In this document: in pieces, positions 9,704 through 18,280 of the stretch
Numbering within the stretch: the stretch's first letter is position 1
Layout: every line of letters starts with the position of its first letter
Origin: Porticoccaceae bacterium
GTDB lineage: Bacteria; Pseudomonadota; Gammaproteobacteria; Pseudomonadales; Porticoccaceae
Direction: 5' to 3'
DNA: 64,000 nt
Assembly: GCA_029252555.1 (NCBI GenBank)
Contig: JAQXBF010000005.1
Location: 1-64,000, forward strand
Program-made: the position numbers and the translations under genes
Notes under the pieces: model-generated
Told to the model about the DNA's origin: nothing
The model's input: only the letters and a program-made list of their open reading frames with translations
The model's database searches: none

Positions 9704-10729
9704 TTGCCAAACAAGCATCAACAGCACTTTCACGAGTGGATACAGGCCTCACTTCCAAGAGCCAGCAGGTTAAAGGGTGCTCTGGTAGCTGACCAGCTTG
9801 TGGGCGATGCAGGCTTTCGCTGCTACTACCGTTTAAATACTGAGCCCAGCCTTATTGCTGTGGATTCTCCCCCGTTTAAAGAGAACAATCCCGCCTATGT
9901 GAATATAGCCATGGCACTGCAATCTGAGGGGCTGCGAACACCAATCATCCATGCTGTGGATTTCACCCATGGCTTTATGCTGCTGGAAGATTTTGGCGTT
10001 CAGTCATTGCATCCATTGCTCAATGACCAGACGGTTTCCCAACTATACAACCGCGCTGAAACCCTATTACTTGAGCTTCAGCAACTACCGGATAACGAGC
10101 AGTTATACCCTCGCTATGATGCCCAGCTACTTGAAGATGAGATGGTCCTGTTTAACCAGTGGTTTGTCACCGATCTGCTGGGTATTGATCTAGAAGCAGC
10201 AGAGATCGCCATGCTGGGCAGCCTGTATGCCAGTTTAATCGAGAGTGCCGAGGAACAGCCTCAGGTTTGGGTTCATCGAGATTATCATTCACGCAATTTG
10301 ATGGTTCTGGAAAATCATGAGTTGGGCATTATCGATTTTCAGGACGCCCTTTGGGGCCCCATTACCTATGACCTAGTGTCTCTGTTGAAAGACTGCTATG
10401 TCCGTTGGCCGGCCCAGCAGACCCGCCAGCGGGCCACCGCTTTTAAAGAGCAGCTGGGATTAGAGATTGATGATCAGCAGTTCCTGCGTTGGTTTGATTT
10501 GATGGGCCTGCAACGGCATATTAAAGTTATGGGAATATTCGCTCGCTTAGCATTGCGGGATGGCAAGAAAGGCTATCTGAATGATTTACCCATGGTCATC
10601 GAATACAGTCTCGAAGCTGCCCGAGATTATCCGGAAGGCCAAGCCTTTTGTGACTGGTTTGAACATCGAATCACCCCATTGCTGGGGTCCCAGAGTTGGT
10701 ATGTACAGTCTCAGGGGTCTGCGCTTTGA
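9704..10729 (+). CDS. amgK: Anomeric MurNAc/GlcNAc kinase AmgK (APH-like fold)
   Basis: The 341-residue protein has an aminoglycoside-phosphotransferase fold. The nucleotide lid is near FMLLEDFG, the catalytic loop is VHRDYHSRNLMV, and the metal-binding segment is GIIDFQDALWGP. In Pseudomonas, the enzyme of this locus phosphorylates N-acetylmuramate at C1, and MurU then makes UDP-MurNAc, bypassing de novo synthesis and part of fosfomycin inhibition. The assignment rests on the fold plus the position between lptD and murU. The start is TTG at 9704; no in-frame ATG lies near the conserved N-terminus. The stop overlaps the murU start. Confidence 0.9.
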   Translation: MPNKHQQHFHEWIQASLPRASRLKGALVADQLVGDAGFRCYYRLNTEPSLIAVDSPPFKENNPAYVNIAMALQSEGLRTPIIHAVDFTHGFMLLEDFGVQSLHPLLNDQTVSQLYNRAETLLLELQQLPDNEQLYPRYDAQLLEDEMVLFNQWFVTDLLGIDLEAAEIAMLGSLYASLIESAEEQPQVWVHRDYHSRNLMVLENHELGIIDFQDALWGPITYDLVSLLKDCYVRWPAQQTRQRATAFKEQLGLEIDDQQFLRWFDLMGLQRHIKVMGIFARLALRDGKKGYLNDLPMVIEYSLEAARDYPEGQAFCDWFEHRITPLLGSQSWYVQSQGSAL

Positions 10730-11397
10730 AAGCAATGATTCTTGCCGCGGGCTACGGTAAACGGTTGCGACCACTTACCGAAACCACGCCAAAACCCCTT
10801 CTGCCTGTCAGTGGCAAGCCAATGCTACAGCATCATATTGAGCGCCTGTCAGCCCTTGGAGTAACTGAGTTGGTTGTCAATACCAGCTGGTTAGCTGAAC
10901 AAATAGAGGACTACTTTGGCGACGGCCATCGATTCGGTGTTTCTATTCGCTGGTCTCGAGAGCAGCAGCCTCTGGAAACTGGGGGTGGTATAGCCAATGC
11001 GCTGCCGCTGCTGGGCAATGAACCCTTTTTGTTGATCAATGGAGATGTCTGGACCGATTTTCCCCTGCGTTTAATCAGAGACAAAAAGTTAGAGGCCAAT
11101 ACCGATGGTTGGCTGCTGCTCGTTGAGAATCCCGACCACAATCCACAGGGTGATTTTGCGCTCCATGATCATCAGGTAACCTATGAAGGAAGCCCCAAAT
11201 ATACCTTCGCTGGGATTAGCCTATTGCGCCCGCAGTTATTTCCAGCCCATCCAATGGCCGAGCCCTGTTTTCCTCTGCGAGATATTTTGCGCCCTGCAAT
11301 TAATGCAAACCGCATCGGCGGAGAAGTCTATACTGGAGATTGGTGCGATGTAGGTACCGTTGAGCGTTACCAGAAAATTAACCAGCAGTTAAAATAA
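10726..11397 (+). CDS. murU: N-acetylmuramate alpha-1-phosphate uridylyltransferase MurU
   Basis: The nucleotidyltransferase converts MurNAc-1-phosphate and UTP to UDP-MurNAc in cell-wall recycling. The family signature AAGYGKRLRPLTETTPKPLLPV is at the very start (pyrophosphorylase loop). LLINGDVWTDF carries the metal-binding Asp, and GDWCDVGTVERY is near the end. The likely start is TTG at 10726, overlapping the amgK TGA as TTGA; it gives the L/M-K-A-M-I-L opening seen in relatives. ATG at 10735 is an alternative, and an upstream TTG at 10696 gives an unsupported 10-residue extension. Confidence 0.92.
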   Translation: MKAMILAAGYGKRLRPLTETTPKPLLPVSGKPMLQHHIERLSALGVTELVVNTSWLAEQIEDYFGDGHRFGVSIRWSREQQPLETGGGIANALPLLGNEPFLLINGDVWTDFPLRLIRDKKLEANTDGWLLLVENPDHNPQGDFALHDHQVTYEGSPKYTFAGISLLRPQLFPAHPMAEPCFPLRDILRPAINANRIGGEVYTGDWCDVGTVERYQKINQQLK

Positions 11398-11400
11398 TAA

Positions 11401-11769
11401 ATGATTAAAAGGCCAGTCCAACCTATGATTGCAAAAAAACACTTCAAGATATTTTTCTGGTTGTTCCTCGTTGGGCTTCTGTATTTATCTCTGTCTCCCG
11501 TTTCCTCGAAACCGATCATGTATAACAGCGATAAAGTGGGACATGCCATCGCCTATGGTTTGTTCTTTGCACTAGCAGTTAAATCCTACAATGCTCGTTT
11601 CCCTCTGTGGATACTAGCTGCGGCTATTATGGCTTTTGGTATGGCAATGGAATGGGCTCAGTCCTATACAGGCTATCGCCAGGCCGACGCTCTCGATATA
11701 ATCGCCAATGGGGCAGGAATTTTAATTATGTGGCTGCTGGTTATTTTGAGCAGAAGACCGAGGGCCTAA
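11401..11769 (+). CDS. VanZ-like family membrane protein
   Basis: A 122-residue protein with about four hydrophobic segments (FFWLFLVGLLYLSLSPV, AIAYGLFFALAV, WILAAAIMAFGMAM, IANGAGILIMWLLVIL). The conserved polar residues of the VanZ-like fold are present: the DKVGHAIAYG segment, then EWAQSYTGYRQADALDIIANGAG. Most chromosomal VanZ-like proteins have no defined role, and this does not imply glycopeptide resistance. It follows murU by 3 bases and overlaps the next gene by one base, so it is probably co-transcribed with the recycling genes. Confidence 0.85.
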   Translation: MIKRPVQPMIAKKHFKIFFWLFLVGLLYLSLSPVSSKPIMYNSDKVGHAIAYGLFFALAVKSYNARFPLWILAAAIMAFGMAMEWAQSYTGYRQADALDIIANGAGILIMWLLVILSRRPRA

Positions 11770-12002
11770 TGATTTCCGTCTATCGCGGCAGCGACTACTT
11801 TGAAGCCCAACTATTGACTGGCCTAATGGAGCAGGAAGGGCTAAGAGTATTTTTGCAGGGTGCCGCACTGCAGGGCGGCATGGGTGATCTGCCGGCGCTT
11901 GGGCATCTGTCGATCACAGTTAACGATGCAGATCAGGCGCGAGCAGAAGAGATAATCGCCGCCTATGAAAACGGCGATTACAGTTTGGACGAAACCAATT
12001 AA
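11769..12002 (+). CDS. DUF2007 domain protein (putative signal-transducing protein)
   Basis: The ATG at 11769 shares its A with the TAA of the VanZ-like gene, giving a 77-residue soluble protein. The pattern VYRGSDYFEAQLLTGLMEQEGLRVFLQG followed by LGHLSITVNDADQARAEEIIAAYE matches DUF2007, a small ferredoxin-like alpha/beta domain whose function is not established. The predicted start skips an out-of-family N-terminal reading of the same frame from 11607. Confidence 0.82.
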   Translation: MISVYRGSDYFEAQLLTGLMEQEGLRVFLQGAALQGGMGDLPALGHLSITVNDADQARAEEIIAAYENGDYSLDETN

Positions 12003-12019
12003 AGCGTTCAGGATGATTT

Positions 12020-13411
12020 ATGACAACTAAGTTAAAAAGCCTCTCTCTTTGGCTGGCACCTCTAATAGCAGCTTTGGTTGCTCTATTAATGATGGAATTT
12101 GGCTGGGCTCGAGAGGGGGCTTTGGCCGCTGGCCTCACCATTCTCTGTGCCCTGTGGTGGATATCTGAACCCATACCCATACCCGCCACCTCCATGATAC
12201 CTCTCGGTTTTTTCCCATTGCTGGGTATTCTCGATGGTGCGCAGGTCGCCCAAGCCTATGGTGATCCTTTAATTATTCTATTGATGGGCGGGGCTATGCT
12301 GTCCAAAGCGATGGAGAAAAGCGGGGCACATCGGCGCCTCGCGTTGTATATGGTCAACCTGTTTGGCGGCCATGATCAGCGCCGACTGGTTTTCGGTTTT
12401 ATGGTTGCCTCTGCCGTTCTGAGTATGTGGGTCTCCAATACCGCGACCACATTGATGTTGCTGCCCGTCGCCTACGCGGTGCTAGAAAGCGCTGATTCAA
12501 AGAGCGCCGCTAATAAGCTGGCGGTACCGTTATTTTTGGGTATTGCCTATGCCGCCAGTATCGGTGGGCTCGGCACACCCATTGGCTCGCCACCCAATAT
12601 TGTGTTCTTAAAAATCTATGCTGAAGCCACAGGCTCTAGCATTGGTTTTGCCCAATGGATGCTCTGGGCTCTTCCCGTGGTATTTCTAATGATTCCAATG
12701 GCCGGTTTCTGGACGACACGCAATCTGGAAAAAGGCAATCCCTTGGATATTCCCAAGGTGGGTGGCTGGCGCACAGAAGAGGTTCGGGTACTGACATTAT
12801 TTGGTCTGACAGCGCTGGCCTGGATTACGCTGCGTGAGCCTTTTGGTGGTTGGAGCCTGATGCTAAATGTTCCCAGTGCGAACTATGCAGCGGTGGCGCT
12901 AACCTCTGTTGTGTTGATGTTTGTGATACCCAATGGCAGTGGCGGCAAGCTCTTGGATTGGGAGTCGGCCTCCACCATTCACTGGGGCGTGCTGCTGCTG
13001 TTTGCCGGTGGTATTGCTATTGCCAAAGCCTTTGCAGTTACCGGCATTAGTGAAGCGATTGGCCAGTCACTCTCGGGCGTCACAATGCTGAGCATTATTG
13101 CGATTGTTGCTATTGTTGCCCTTTCCGTTACTTTTCTGACAGAGATAACCAGCAACACAGCGACCACTACACTACTAATGCCCATTCTGGCAGCGGCGTC
13201 TTTGGGTGCAGGCTTAGAGCCAGCGTTATTAATGTTGCCCGCGGCACTATCGGCCAGCTGTGCGTTTATGTTGCCAGTGGCTACAGCCCCCAACGCAATT
13301 GTGTTTGGCACCGGGAAAATTACCGTGCAGCAGATGGTGCGTGAAGGGTTTACTTTAAATCTGATTGGTGCGGCGATAATTTCTGCAGTGGTTTATTTTT
13401 GGTTGGCCTAG
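12020..13411 (+). CDS. DASS/SLC13-family sodium:anion symporter
   Basis: A 463-residue polytopic inner-membrane protein with roughly 11-12 hydrophobic helices. It has two copies of the SNT motif typical of divalent anion:sodium symporters: WVSNTATTLMLLP near residue 142 and the TSNTATTTLLMP copy near residue 378. The GTPIGSPPNIVF loop is also characteristic. The family moves succinate, malate, citrate, sulfate or similar anions with sodium; the substrate cannot be read from sequence. It is the last gene of the amgK run and converges with holA, 4 bases away. Confidence 0.88.
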   Translation: MTTKLKSLSLWLAPLIAALVALLMMEFGWAREGALAAGLTILCALWWISEPIPIPATSMIPLGFFPLLGILDGAQVAQAYGDPLIILLMGGAMLSKAMEKSGAHRRLALYMVNLFGGHDQRRLVFGFMVASAVLSMWVSNTATTLMLLPVAYAVLESADSKSAANKLAVPLFLGIAYAASIGGLGTPIGSPPNIVFLKIYAEATGSSIGFAQWMLWALPVVFLMIPMAGFWTTRNLEKGNPLDIPKVGGWRTEEVRVLTLFGLTALAWITLREPFGGWSLMLNVPSANYAAVALTSVVLMFVIPNGSGGKLLDWESASTIHWGVLLLFAGGIAIAKAFAVTGISEAIGQSLSGVTMLSIIAIVAIVALSVTFLTEITSNTATTTLLMPILAAASLGAGLEPALLMLPAALSASCAFMLPVATAPNAIVFGTGKITVQQMVREGFTLNLIGAAIISAVVYFWLA

Positions 13412-13415
13412 AGGT

Positions 13416-14462
13416 TTAGCTATCCAGCAGAACCTTAATATTGTTGGGCTGCAATGTCTGGCTGCCCGCCAGAGACAGAACCAATGTGGTTAGTTCATCC
13501 CAAATATCAGCCTGGCGCTGACCTTTAATGCCGCGATCAATGGCGCCTGCCTGATGTATAAGCATACGCAAATGAGCGGGGCTTAAACGGCGCAGGGCAT
13601 TGCGAAATAGAGGAATACGCTTGTCCCAAACTCCAGCGGATTTAAGTGCAGAATCACTGTGGGCACCCTGACTGAGCTGTTCGCTGGCCTTGGCCAAAAT
13701 ACGCAATTCCCGTGTGATTGCCCAGAGTAAAGGGATAGGTTCGATGCCTTCGTTTTGCAGGCCACGCAAAGACCGGGCTGCAGACTGAGCATCTCCCATC
13801 AATACCTTATCGATAAACTCAAATAGATTATATCTGGCACTGTCAGCCACCACCGAAGACATACGGCTAGCGTCGACTTTGCCATCCAGAGCTAACAATT
13901 TAAGTTTTTCTATTTCCTGAACCGCTGCCAGCAGGTTGCCTTCAACCCGGTCAGCTAAAATCTGCACTGCCTCTGCGTTGGCATCAATACCTGCGTGATT
14001 CAGTCGCTGCTGAATCCAGCGCGGCAGGTGTGTGCCGGTCACTGGCCACACCTGGATATGAGCGCCAATAGATTCCAGTGTTTTTATCCACTTGCTATTT
14101 TGTGTTGCACGCTCAAGTTTTGGCAGAACTATTAGCAGTAAATTATCTGGGTTGAGATTGGCGCACATTTCGCACAGAGCTTTGCTGCCTTTGTCTCCGG
14201 GCTTACCATTGGTGATGCGAATTTCGAGAATTTTTTTGTCCGCAAATAGCGACAGGGAGTTGGCTTCGTTAAGCAGCTGATTCCAGTCGTAGTTACCCTC
14301 GACATAAAAAAGTTCACGCTCGGTAAAGCCGGCGGCGCGTGCGGCAATGCGCACAGCATCAGCAGATTCTTGAGCTAGAAGAGGTTCGTCGCCGCTAATA
14401 ATATATATGGGCAACAGCTGCTTTTGCAGATGGCTGTGAAGCTGCTCCGCTTTTATTTTCAC
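13416..14462 (-). CDS. holA: DNA polymerase III delta subunit
   Basis: The 348-residue HolA is the clamp-loader subunit that opens the beta clamp. Its AAA-like fold opens with PIYIISGDEPLLAQESADAVR, followed by the domain II region LADRVEGNLLAAVQEIEKLKLL and a C-terminal collar domain. Length and layout match the proteobacterial family. It overlaps lptE by 4 bases, the standard leuS-lptE-holA arrangement. Confidence 0.95.
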   Translation of the reverse strand: MKIKAEQLHSHLQKQLLPIYIISGDEPLLAQESADAVRIAARAAGFTERELFYVEGNYDWNQLLNEANSLSLFADKKILEIRITNGKPGDKGSKALCEMCANLNPDNLLLIVLPKLERATQNSKWIKTLESIGAHIQVWPVTGTHLPRWIQQRLNHAGIDANAEAVQILADRVEGNLLAAVQEIEKLKLLALDGKVDASRMSSVVADSARYNLFEFIDKVLMGDAQSAARSLRGLQNEGIEPIPLLWAITRELRILAKASEQLSQGAHSDSALKSAGVWDKRIPLFRNALRRLSPAHLRMLIHQAGAIDRGIKGQRQADIWDELTTLVLSLAGSQTLQPNNIKVLLDS

Positions 14463-15016
14463 TGGGGCGTCTGGCCTGCTGTCTGATTGTCGGCAGACAT
14501 TTCTTTTGGCGCTTCTTTTGTTGCTTCTTCAGGTACTAGGCGCAGACGATTGAGAATCTGGCGCACAATCTCTTCACGCATGCCGTTTCTAACCAGCCGC
14601 TCTTCATTGTCTGAGGCCAAAACATCCAGTTCATTGAACTCATAGACTCGCTCTACAGAAGCTGTCGAAAGGGGAATAAGCTGTGAGCCGTCGGAGCTGA
14701 CAATCAAGAACTCCACATCTTCATTGAGCTGATATTCTGCAACTCGAGCACTGGGGTTAATGGTGCCGGTGCGGCGGTTGCGTCTAAAGTCCACAATGAC
14801 CACTGAGTAGCGTGCATCAGCAGCGCTGGCTACTACATCGACACCGTAGAGGTTTAGGGCTCGGGTCAGTTCTCTGATCAGCGCACTATGGGGGTCCTGG
14901 GAAGACAGGTGCAGGCTGCCTAGGTCATCTGGCACGATCTGGGCATCGCGGAGCTGCCAGTGGCAGGCAGACAGCAACACTAAAACAAGGGGTAACAGTA
15001 TTTTCTTGATTGTCAT
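14459..15016 (-). CDS. lptE: LPS-assembly lipoprotein LptE
   Basis: LptE plugs the LptD barrel and helps LPS insertion. The N-terminus is a lipoprotein signal: MTIKKILLPLVLVLLSAC with the lipobox LSAC at Cys18, followed by HWQLRDAQ, the usual LptE opening. The C-terminal tail is rich in Glu/Pro/Lys. The ATG at 15016 is preferred over a TTG at 15031 because it gives a compact lipoprotein signal and has GAGAG upstream. It lies between leuS and holA, which supports the name despite low family conservation. Confidence 0.92.
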   Translation of the reverse strand: MTIKKILLPLVLVLLSACHWQLRDAQIVPDDLGSLHLSSQDPHSALIRELTRALNLYGVDVVASAADARYSVVIVDFRRNRRTGTINPSARVAEYQLNEDVEFLIVSSDGSQLIPLSTASVERVYEFNELDVLASDNEERLVRNGMREEIVRQILNRLRLVPEEATKEAPKEMSADNQTAGQTPQ

Positions 15017-15041
15017 AATCAGTACTCTCAAAAGGCTCTGT

Positions 15042-17639
15042 TTAGTTGGCTACTATGTTAACCAACCGTCCCGGAACCACAATAGTCTTACGGATAGTAA
15101 CCCCTTCGGTGAATCGCTGCACATTACTATCTTTAAGGGCCAGTGTTTCAACAGATTCCTTTGAGGCATCCGCAGCCACCTGAATTTTTCCGCGCACCTT
15201 GCCGTTTACCTGAATCACCATCTCAATAGAGCTGCGCGCCAGCGCCGATTCATCGACGGTAGGCCAGGCTGCATCTGCAACTGCATCATTGTTGCCCAGA
15301 AGATTCCACAGACTGTGGCAGATATGTGGAGCAATGGGAGACAGCAGTAAAACGGCACTGCTCAGGGCTTCATGGCGCACAGCCACAGTCTGAGCTTCGT
15401 TGTCACTGAGTTTGCCTACTTTATTGAGCAGTTCCATAACAGCGGCAATAGCCGTATTAAAGGTGTTGCGACGGCCGAAGTCATCGTTGACCTTACTGAT
15501 GGTCTCATGGGTTTTGCGGCGCAAATCTTTCTGCTCATCGCTGTGGCTGGCATGGTCTAGCTCGACGCGGATATCCGCCTCAAGATGGCTGTGTACCATG
15601 GCCCAAAGCTTGCGCAGAAATCTATGGGCGCCGGCAACACCTTCATTGCTCCACTCCAGAGTCTGCTCTGGGGGTGCGGCAAACATCGTGAACAGACGCA
15701 CTGTGTCGGCACCATGTTTATCGATGGCGGTCTGGGGGTCGACACCATTATTTTTTGACTTTGACATTTTGGTAATGCCGCCGCTTTTGATCTCTTTGCC
15801 GGTGGCTGTTTCCGTAGCTTTGATGGTGCGACCTTTCTCATCGCGCTCAACGGTCACATCTGAGGAGGCCAGCCAGCGCTTGCGGCCATCGGTTTCGGCA
15901 TAAAACGACTCGGCCAGCACCATGCCCTGACACAGCAGGCTCTTGAAAGGTTCGCTGCTCTCCACCAGACCTTCATCGCGCAGCAGTTTGTGATAAAAGC
16001 GCGCATAAAGCAGGTGCAGAATCGCATGTTCGATGCCGCCCACATATTGATCCACTGGCAACCAGTAGTTAGCCCGCTCGGGGTCAAGCATGGCGCTGTC
16101 TAAATCAGAGCAGGTAAATCGGGCATGATACCAAGATGACTCCATAAAGGTGTCAAAGGTGTCGGTCTCGTGCTCAACCATTTGGCCATTAAGCTCGGCT
16201 TTTTTCCAATCTAGATCGGCTTTAATAGGCGACTGGATGCCGTCCATCTCTACATCTGTGGGCAGCAGTACCGGCAGCTTTTCTAAGGGCACCGGAATCT
16301 CGCCCCCATCGGCCAAGCTGTACATAGGGATAGGTGAGCCCCAGTAGCGCTGGCGGCTAACGCCCCAGTCGCGCAGACGATACTTGGTGGTTACCGAGCC
16401 CCGATCTTTTGCCTCAAGCGCCGCAGCGATGGCATCAAATGCAGTGGTAAAATCCATCCCATCATAATCGCCGGAGTTAACCAGCAGGCCCTTGGCAATA
16501 AAAGCTTCGCTGTCAATATCGCAGACGTCATCTCCCGCAGGTGCCACTACCTGCTTGATGGGCAGCTGGTACTTTTTGGCGAATTCATAATCTCGCTGGT
16601 CGTGGCCAGGTACTGCCATAACAGCACCTGAGCCGTAGTCCATCAGCACATAGTTGCCTACCCAAACCGGCACCATTTCTCCTGTTAATGGGTGCACTGC
16701 ACTTATTCCGGTGTCCATCCCGAGTTTTTCCATGGTGGCGATTTCGGCTTCGGACACCTGTTGGGTCTGACATTGCTGAATAAACTCCTTTAGGGCTGGG
16801 TTGGTCTCGGCGACTTTCAGAGCAATGGGATGTTGAGTAGCCAGACTGAGGTAGGTAACCCCCATCAATGTGTCTGGTCTGGTGGTGTAGATATCAAAGC
16901 TTGCATGTTCGCCCAGAGCCTCGGCCAGGTCGAAGGTCATATCGACCCCACGGCTCTTACCAATCCAGTTGCGCTGCATCGTTTTGACCTGCTCGGGCCA
17001 ATGCTCCAAGTCATCTAGGTCATCCAGCAGCTGCTCGGCATAGTCGGTGATACGGATAAACCACTGGGGGATTTCTTTGCGTTCCACCAGGGCGTCTGAG
17101 CGCCAGCCACGACCATCGATCACCTGTTCGTTGGCCAGCACAGTCTGGTCTACCGGGTCCCAGTTGACGGTGGACATTTTTTTGTACACCAGCCCTTTCT
17201 CGAACAGGCGGGTAAAGAACCACTGTTCCCACTTGTAGTAGTCCGGCTTGCAGGTAGCTAGCTCCCGAGACCAGTCGATGCCAAAACCCAGAGACTTGAG
17301 CTGGGCTTTCATATAGGTAATATTTTCGAGGGTCCATTTAGCGGGGGCGGTTTTGTTCTGAATTGCGGCATTTTCTGCTGGCAGACCAAATGCATCCCAG
17401 CCCATAGGGTGCAGTACATTTTTGCCCTGCATACGCTGATAGCGCGCGATAACATCGGTGATGGTGTAGTTGCGCACATGGCCCATATGCAGCTTACCGC
17501 TAGGATAGGGGAACATGGCCAGGCAATAAAACTTTTCTTTGGAGGGGTCTTCACTGACCTCAAAGGTTTTGTTGTCAGTCCAAAATTGTTGGGCATCCCG
17601 CTCTAATTCGGCGGGATTGTAATGCTGTTCGTCGGTCAT
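15042..17639 (-). CDS. leuS: Leucyl-tRNA synthetase
   Basis: An 865-residue class I synthetase that charges tRNA-Leu. The HIGH-type motif appears as [15 protein letters not shown] near residue 45, and the KMSKS loop appears as KMSKSKNNG near residue 625. The CP1 editing domain lies between, with the [14 protein letters not shown] threonine-rich editing segment. The C-terminal domain ends [15 protein letters not shown]. It starts the leuS-lptE-holA minus-strand cluster. Confidence 0.98.
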   Translation of the reverse strand: MTDEQHYNPAELERDAQQFWTDNKTFEVSEDPSKEKFYCLAMFPYPSGKLHMGHVRNYTITDVIARYQRMQGKNVLHPMGWDAFGLPAENAAIQNKTAPAKWTLENITYMKAQLKSLGFGIDWSRELATCKPDYYKWEQWFFTRLFEKGLVYKKMSTVNWDPVDQTVLANEQVIDGRGWRSDALVERKEIPQWFIRITDYAEQLLDDLDDLEHWPEQVKTMQRNWIGKSRGVDMTFDLAEALGEHASFDIYTTRPDTLMGVTYLSLATQHPIALKVAETNPALKEFIQQCQTQQVSEAEIATMEKLGMDTGISAVHPLTGEMVPVWVGNYVLMDYGSGAVMAVPGHDQRDYEFAKKYQLPIKQVVAPAGDDVCDIDSEAFIAKGLLVNSGDYDGMDFTTAFDAIAAALEAKDRGSVTTKYRLRDWGVSRQRYWGSPIPMYSLADGGEIPVPLEKLPVLLPTDVEMDGIQSPIKADLDWKKAELNGQMVEHETDTFDTFMESSWYHARFTCSDLDSAMLDPERANYWLPVDQYVGGIEHAILHLLYARFYHKLLRDEGLVESSEPFKSLLCQGMVLAESFYAETDGRKRWLASSDVTVERDEKGRTIKATETATGKEIKSGGITKMSKSKNNGVDPQTAIDKHGADTVRLFTMFAAPPEQTLEWSNEGVAGAHRFLRKLWAMVHSHLEADIRVELDHASHSDEQKDLRRKTHETISKVNDDFGRRNTFNTAIAAVMELLNKVGKLSDNEAQTVAVRHEALSSAVLLLSPIAPHICHSLWNLLGNNDAVADAAWPTVDESALARSSIEMVIQVNGKVRGKIQVAADASKESVETLALKDSNVQRFTEGVTIRKTIVVPGRLVNIVAN

Positions 17640-17695
17640 GAAGATTCACTGCTTTCAGAGGTTACGTTATTAGCAGAGAATTATAGGGGAAGTGG

Positions 17696-17723
17696 AGCCA
17701 GTCTAACAGCGATTAGACTGGCT
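17696..17723. other. Inverted repeat between peroxiredoxin and leuS genes
   Basis: AGCCAGTCTAA and TTAGACTGGCT form an 11-bp perfect stem around a 6-base loop (CAGCGA). On the minus strand it follows the peroxiredoxin stop by about 18 bases, so it may end or slow that transcript, or stabilise its 3' end. There is no clear T-run after it on that strand, so terminator function is uncertain. Confidence 0.6.
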
Positions 17724-17740
17724 TTGATTGCCTATTCAGA

Positions 17741-18280
17741 TTAGCTAGCCTGTCGCTCAGGAATGCCCAGCTCTTCGAGCTTGGCAGCCATATCTTCCGC
17801 TGAGGTAGCGGCATTAATTTCACGGTCAATGAAGAGAATTTTACCGTCTTTGCCAATATAAAAAGTTTGACGTTTTGGCACGCCGTAAAAGGCCAGCACA
17901 TCGTAGGCGTCAGCGACTTCTTTGCTAGGGTCGCTAAGCAGCGGGAAGTCGGCTTCGTTCTCCTCCGCAAATGCCTGATTATCTTCGAGAGCATCAACAC
18001 TGGCCATAAAATAAGTCACATCGAGGCGTTTCAGCAGGTGGCCATTTTGCGCCAGAGATTTGCATTCAATGGTGCAACCGCTGGTAAATGCTTTCGGGTA
18101 CCAGGCAATCACAATGGCCTGCTTGTCATGGAACTGCTCAAGGCTATAGGTTTTGCCGTCGGTGGCCGCTAGCGAGAATGCTGGTGCCTGATCGCCTACT
18201 TCTAAAGCACCAGCGGTTGCAGACAACATGCATGCCAGCGATAGCATAATTTTGATTAATATAGATCTAGTTAATGTCAT
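17741..18280 (-). CDS. Exported peroxiredoxin, PrxQ/BCP-like
   Basis: The 179-residue protein has an N-terminal signal peptide (ILIKIMLSLACMLSATAGA, about 6-25) followed by an AhpC/TSA thioredoxin-like domain, so a periplasmic peroxidase is likely. The peroxidatic Cys is C69 in AFTSGCTIEC. A second Cys at 73 could resolve it, but the spacing is i+4, whereas the usual PrxQ pattern is i+5. GVPKRQTFYIGKDGKI is the typical later strand. The ATG at 18280 overlaps the lnt stop by 14 bases and has GAGGGG upstream, so the two genes are probably co-transcribed. Confidence 0.87.
   Translation of the reverse strand: MTLTRSILIKIMLSLACMLSATAGALEVGDQAPAFSLAATDGKTYSLEQFHDKQAIVIAWYPKAFTSGCTIECKSLAQNGHLLKRLDVTYFMASVDALEDNQAFAEENEADFPLLSDPSKEVADAYDVLAFYGVPKRQTFYIGKDGKILFIDREINAATSAEDMAAKLEELGIPERQAS

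Noticed and set aside
9704-10729. Aminoglycoside resistance kinase
   Set aside because: The fold is shared, but the lptD-amgK-murU context points to cell-wall sugar recycling.
11401-11769. Vancomycin/teicoplanin resistance gene
   Set aside because: VanZ-like similarity alone is common in chromosomal proteins of unknown role and no other van genes are present.
17696-17723. Strong intrinsic terminator after the peroxiredoxin gene
   Set aside because: The stem is perfect, but no T-run follows on the minus strand, so it is listed only as an inverted repeat.
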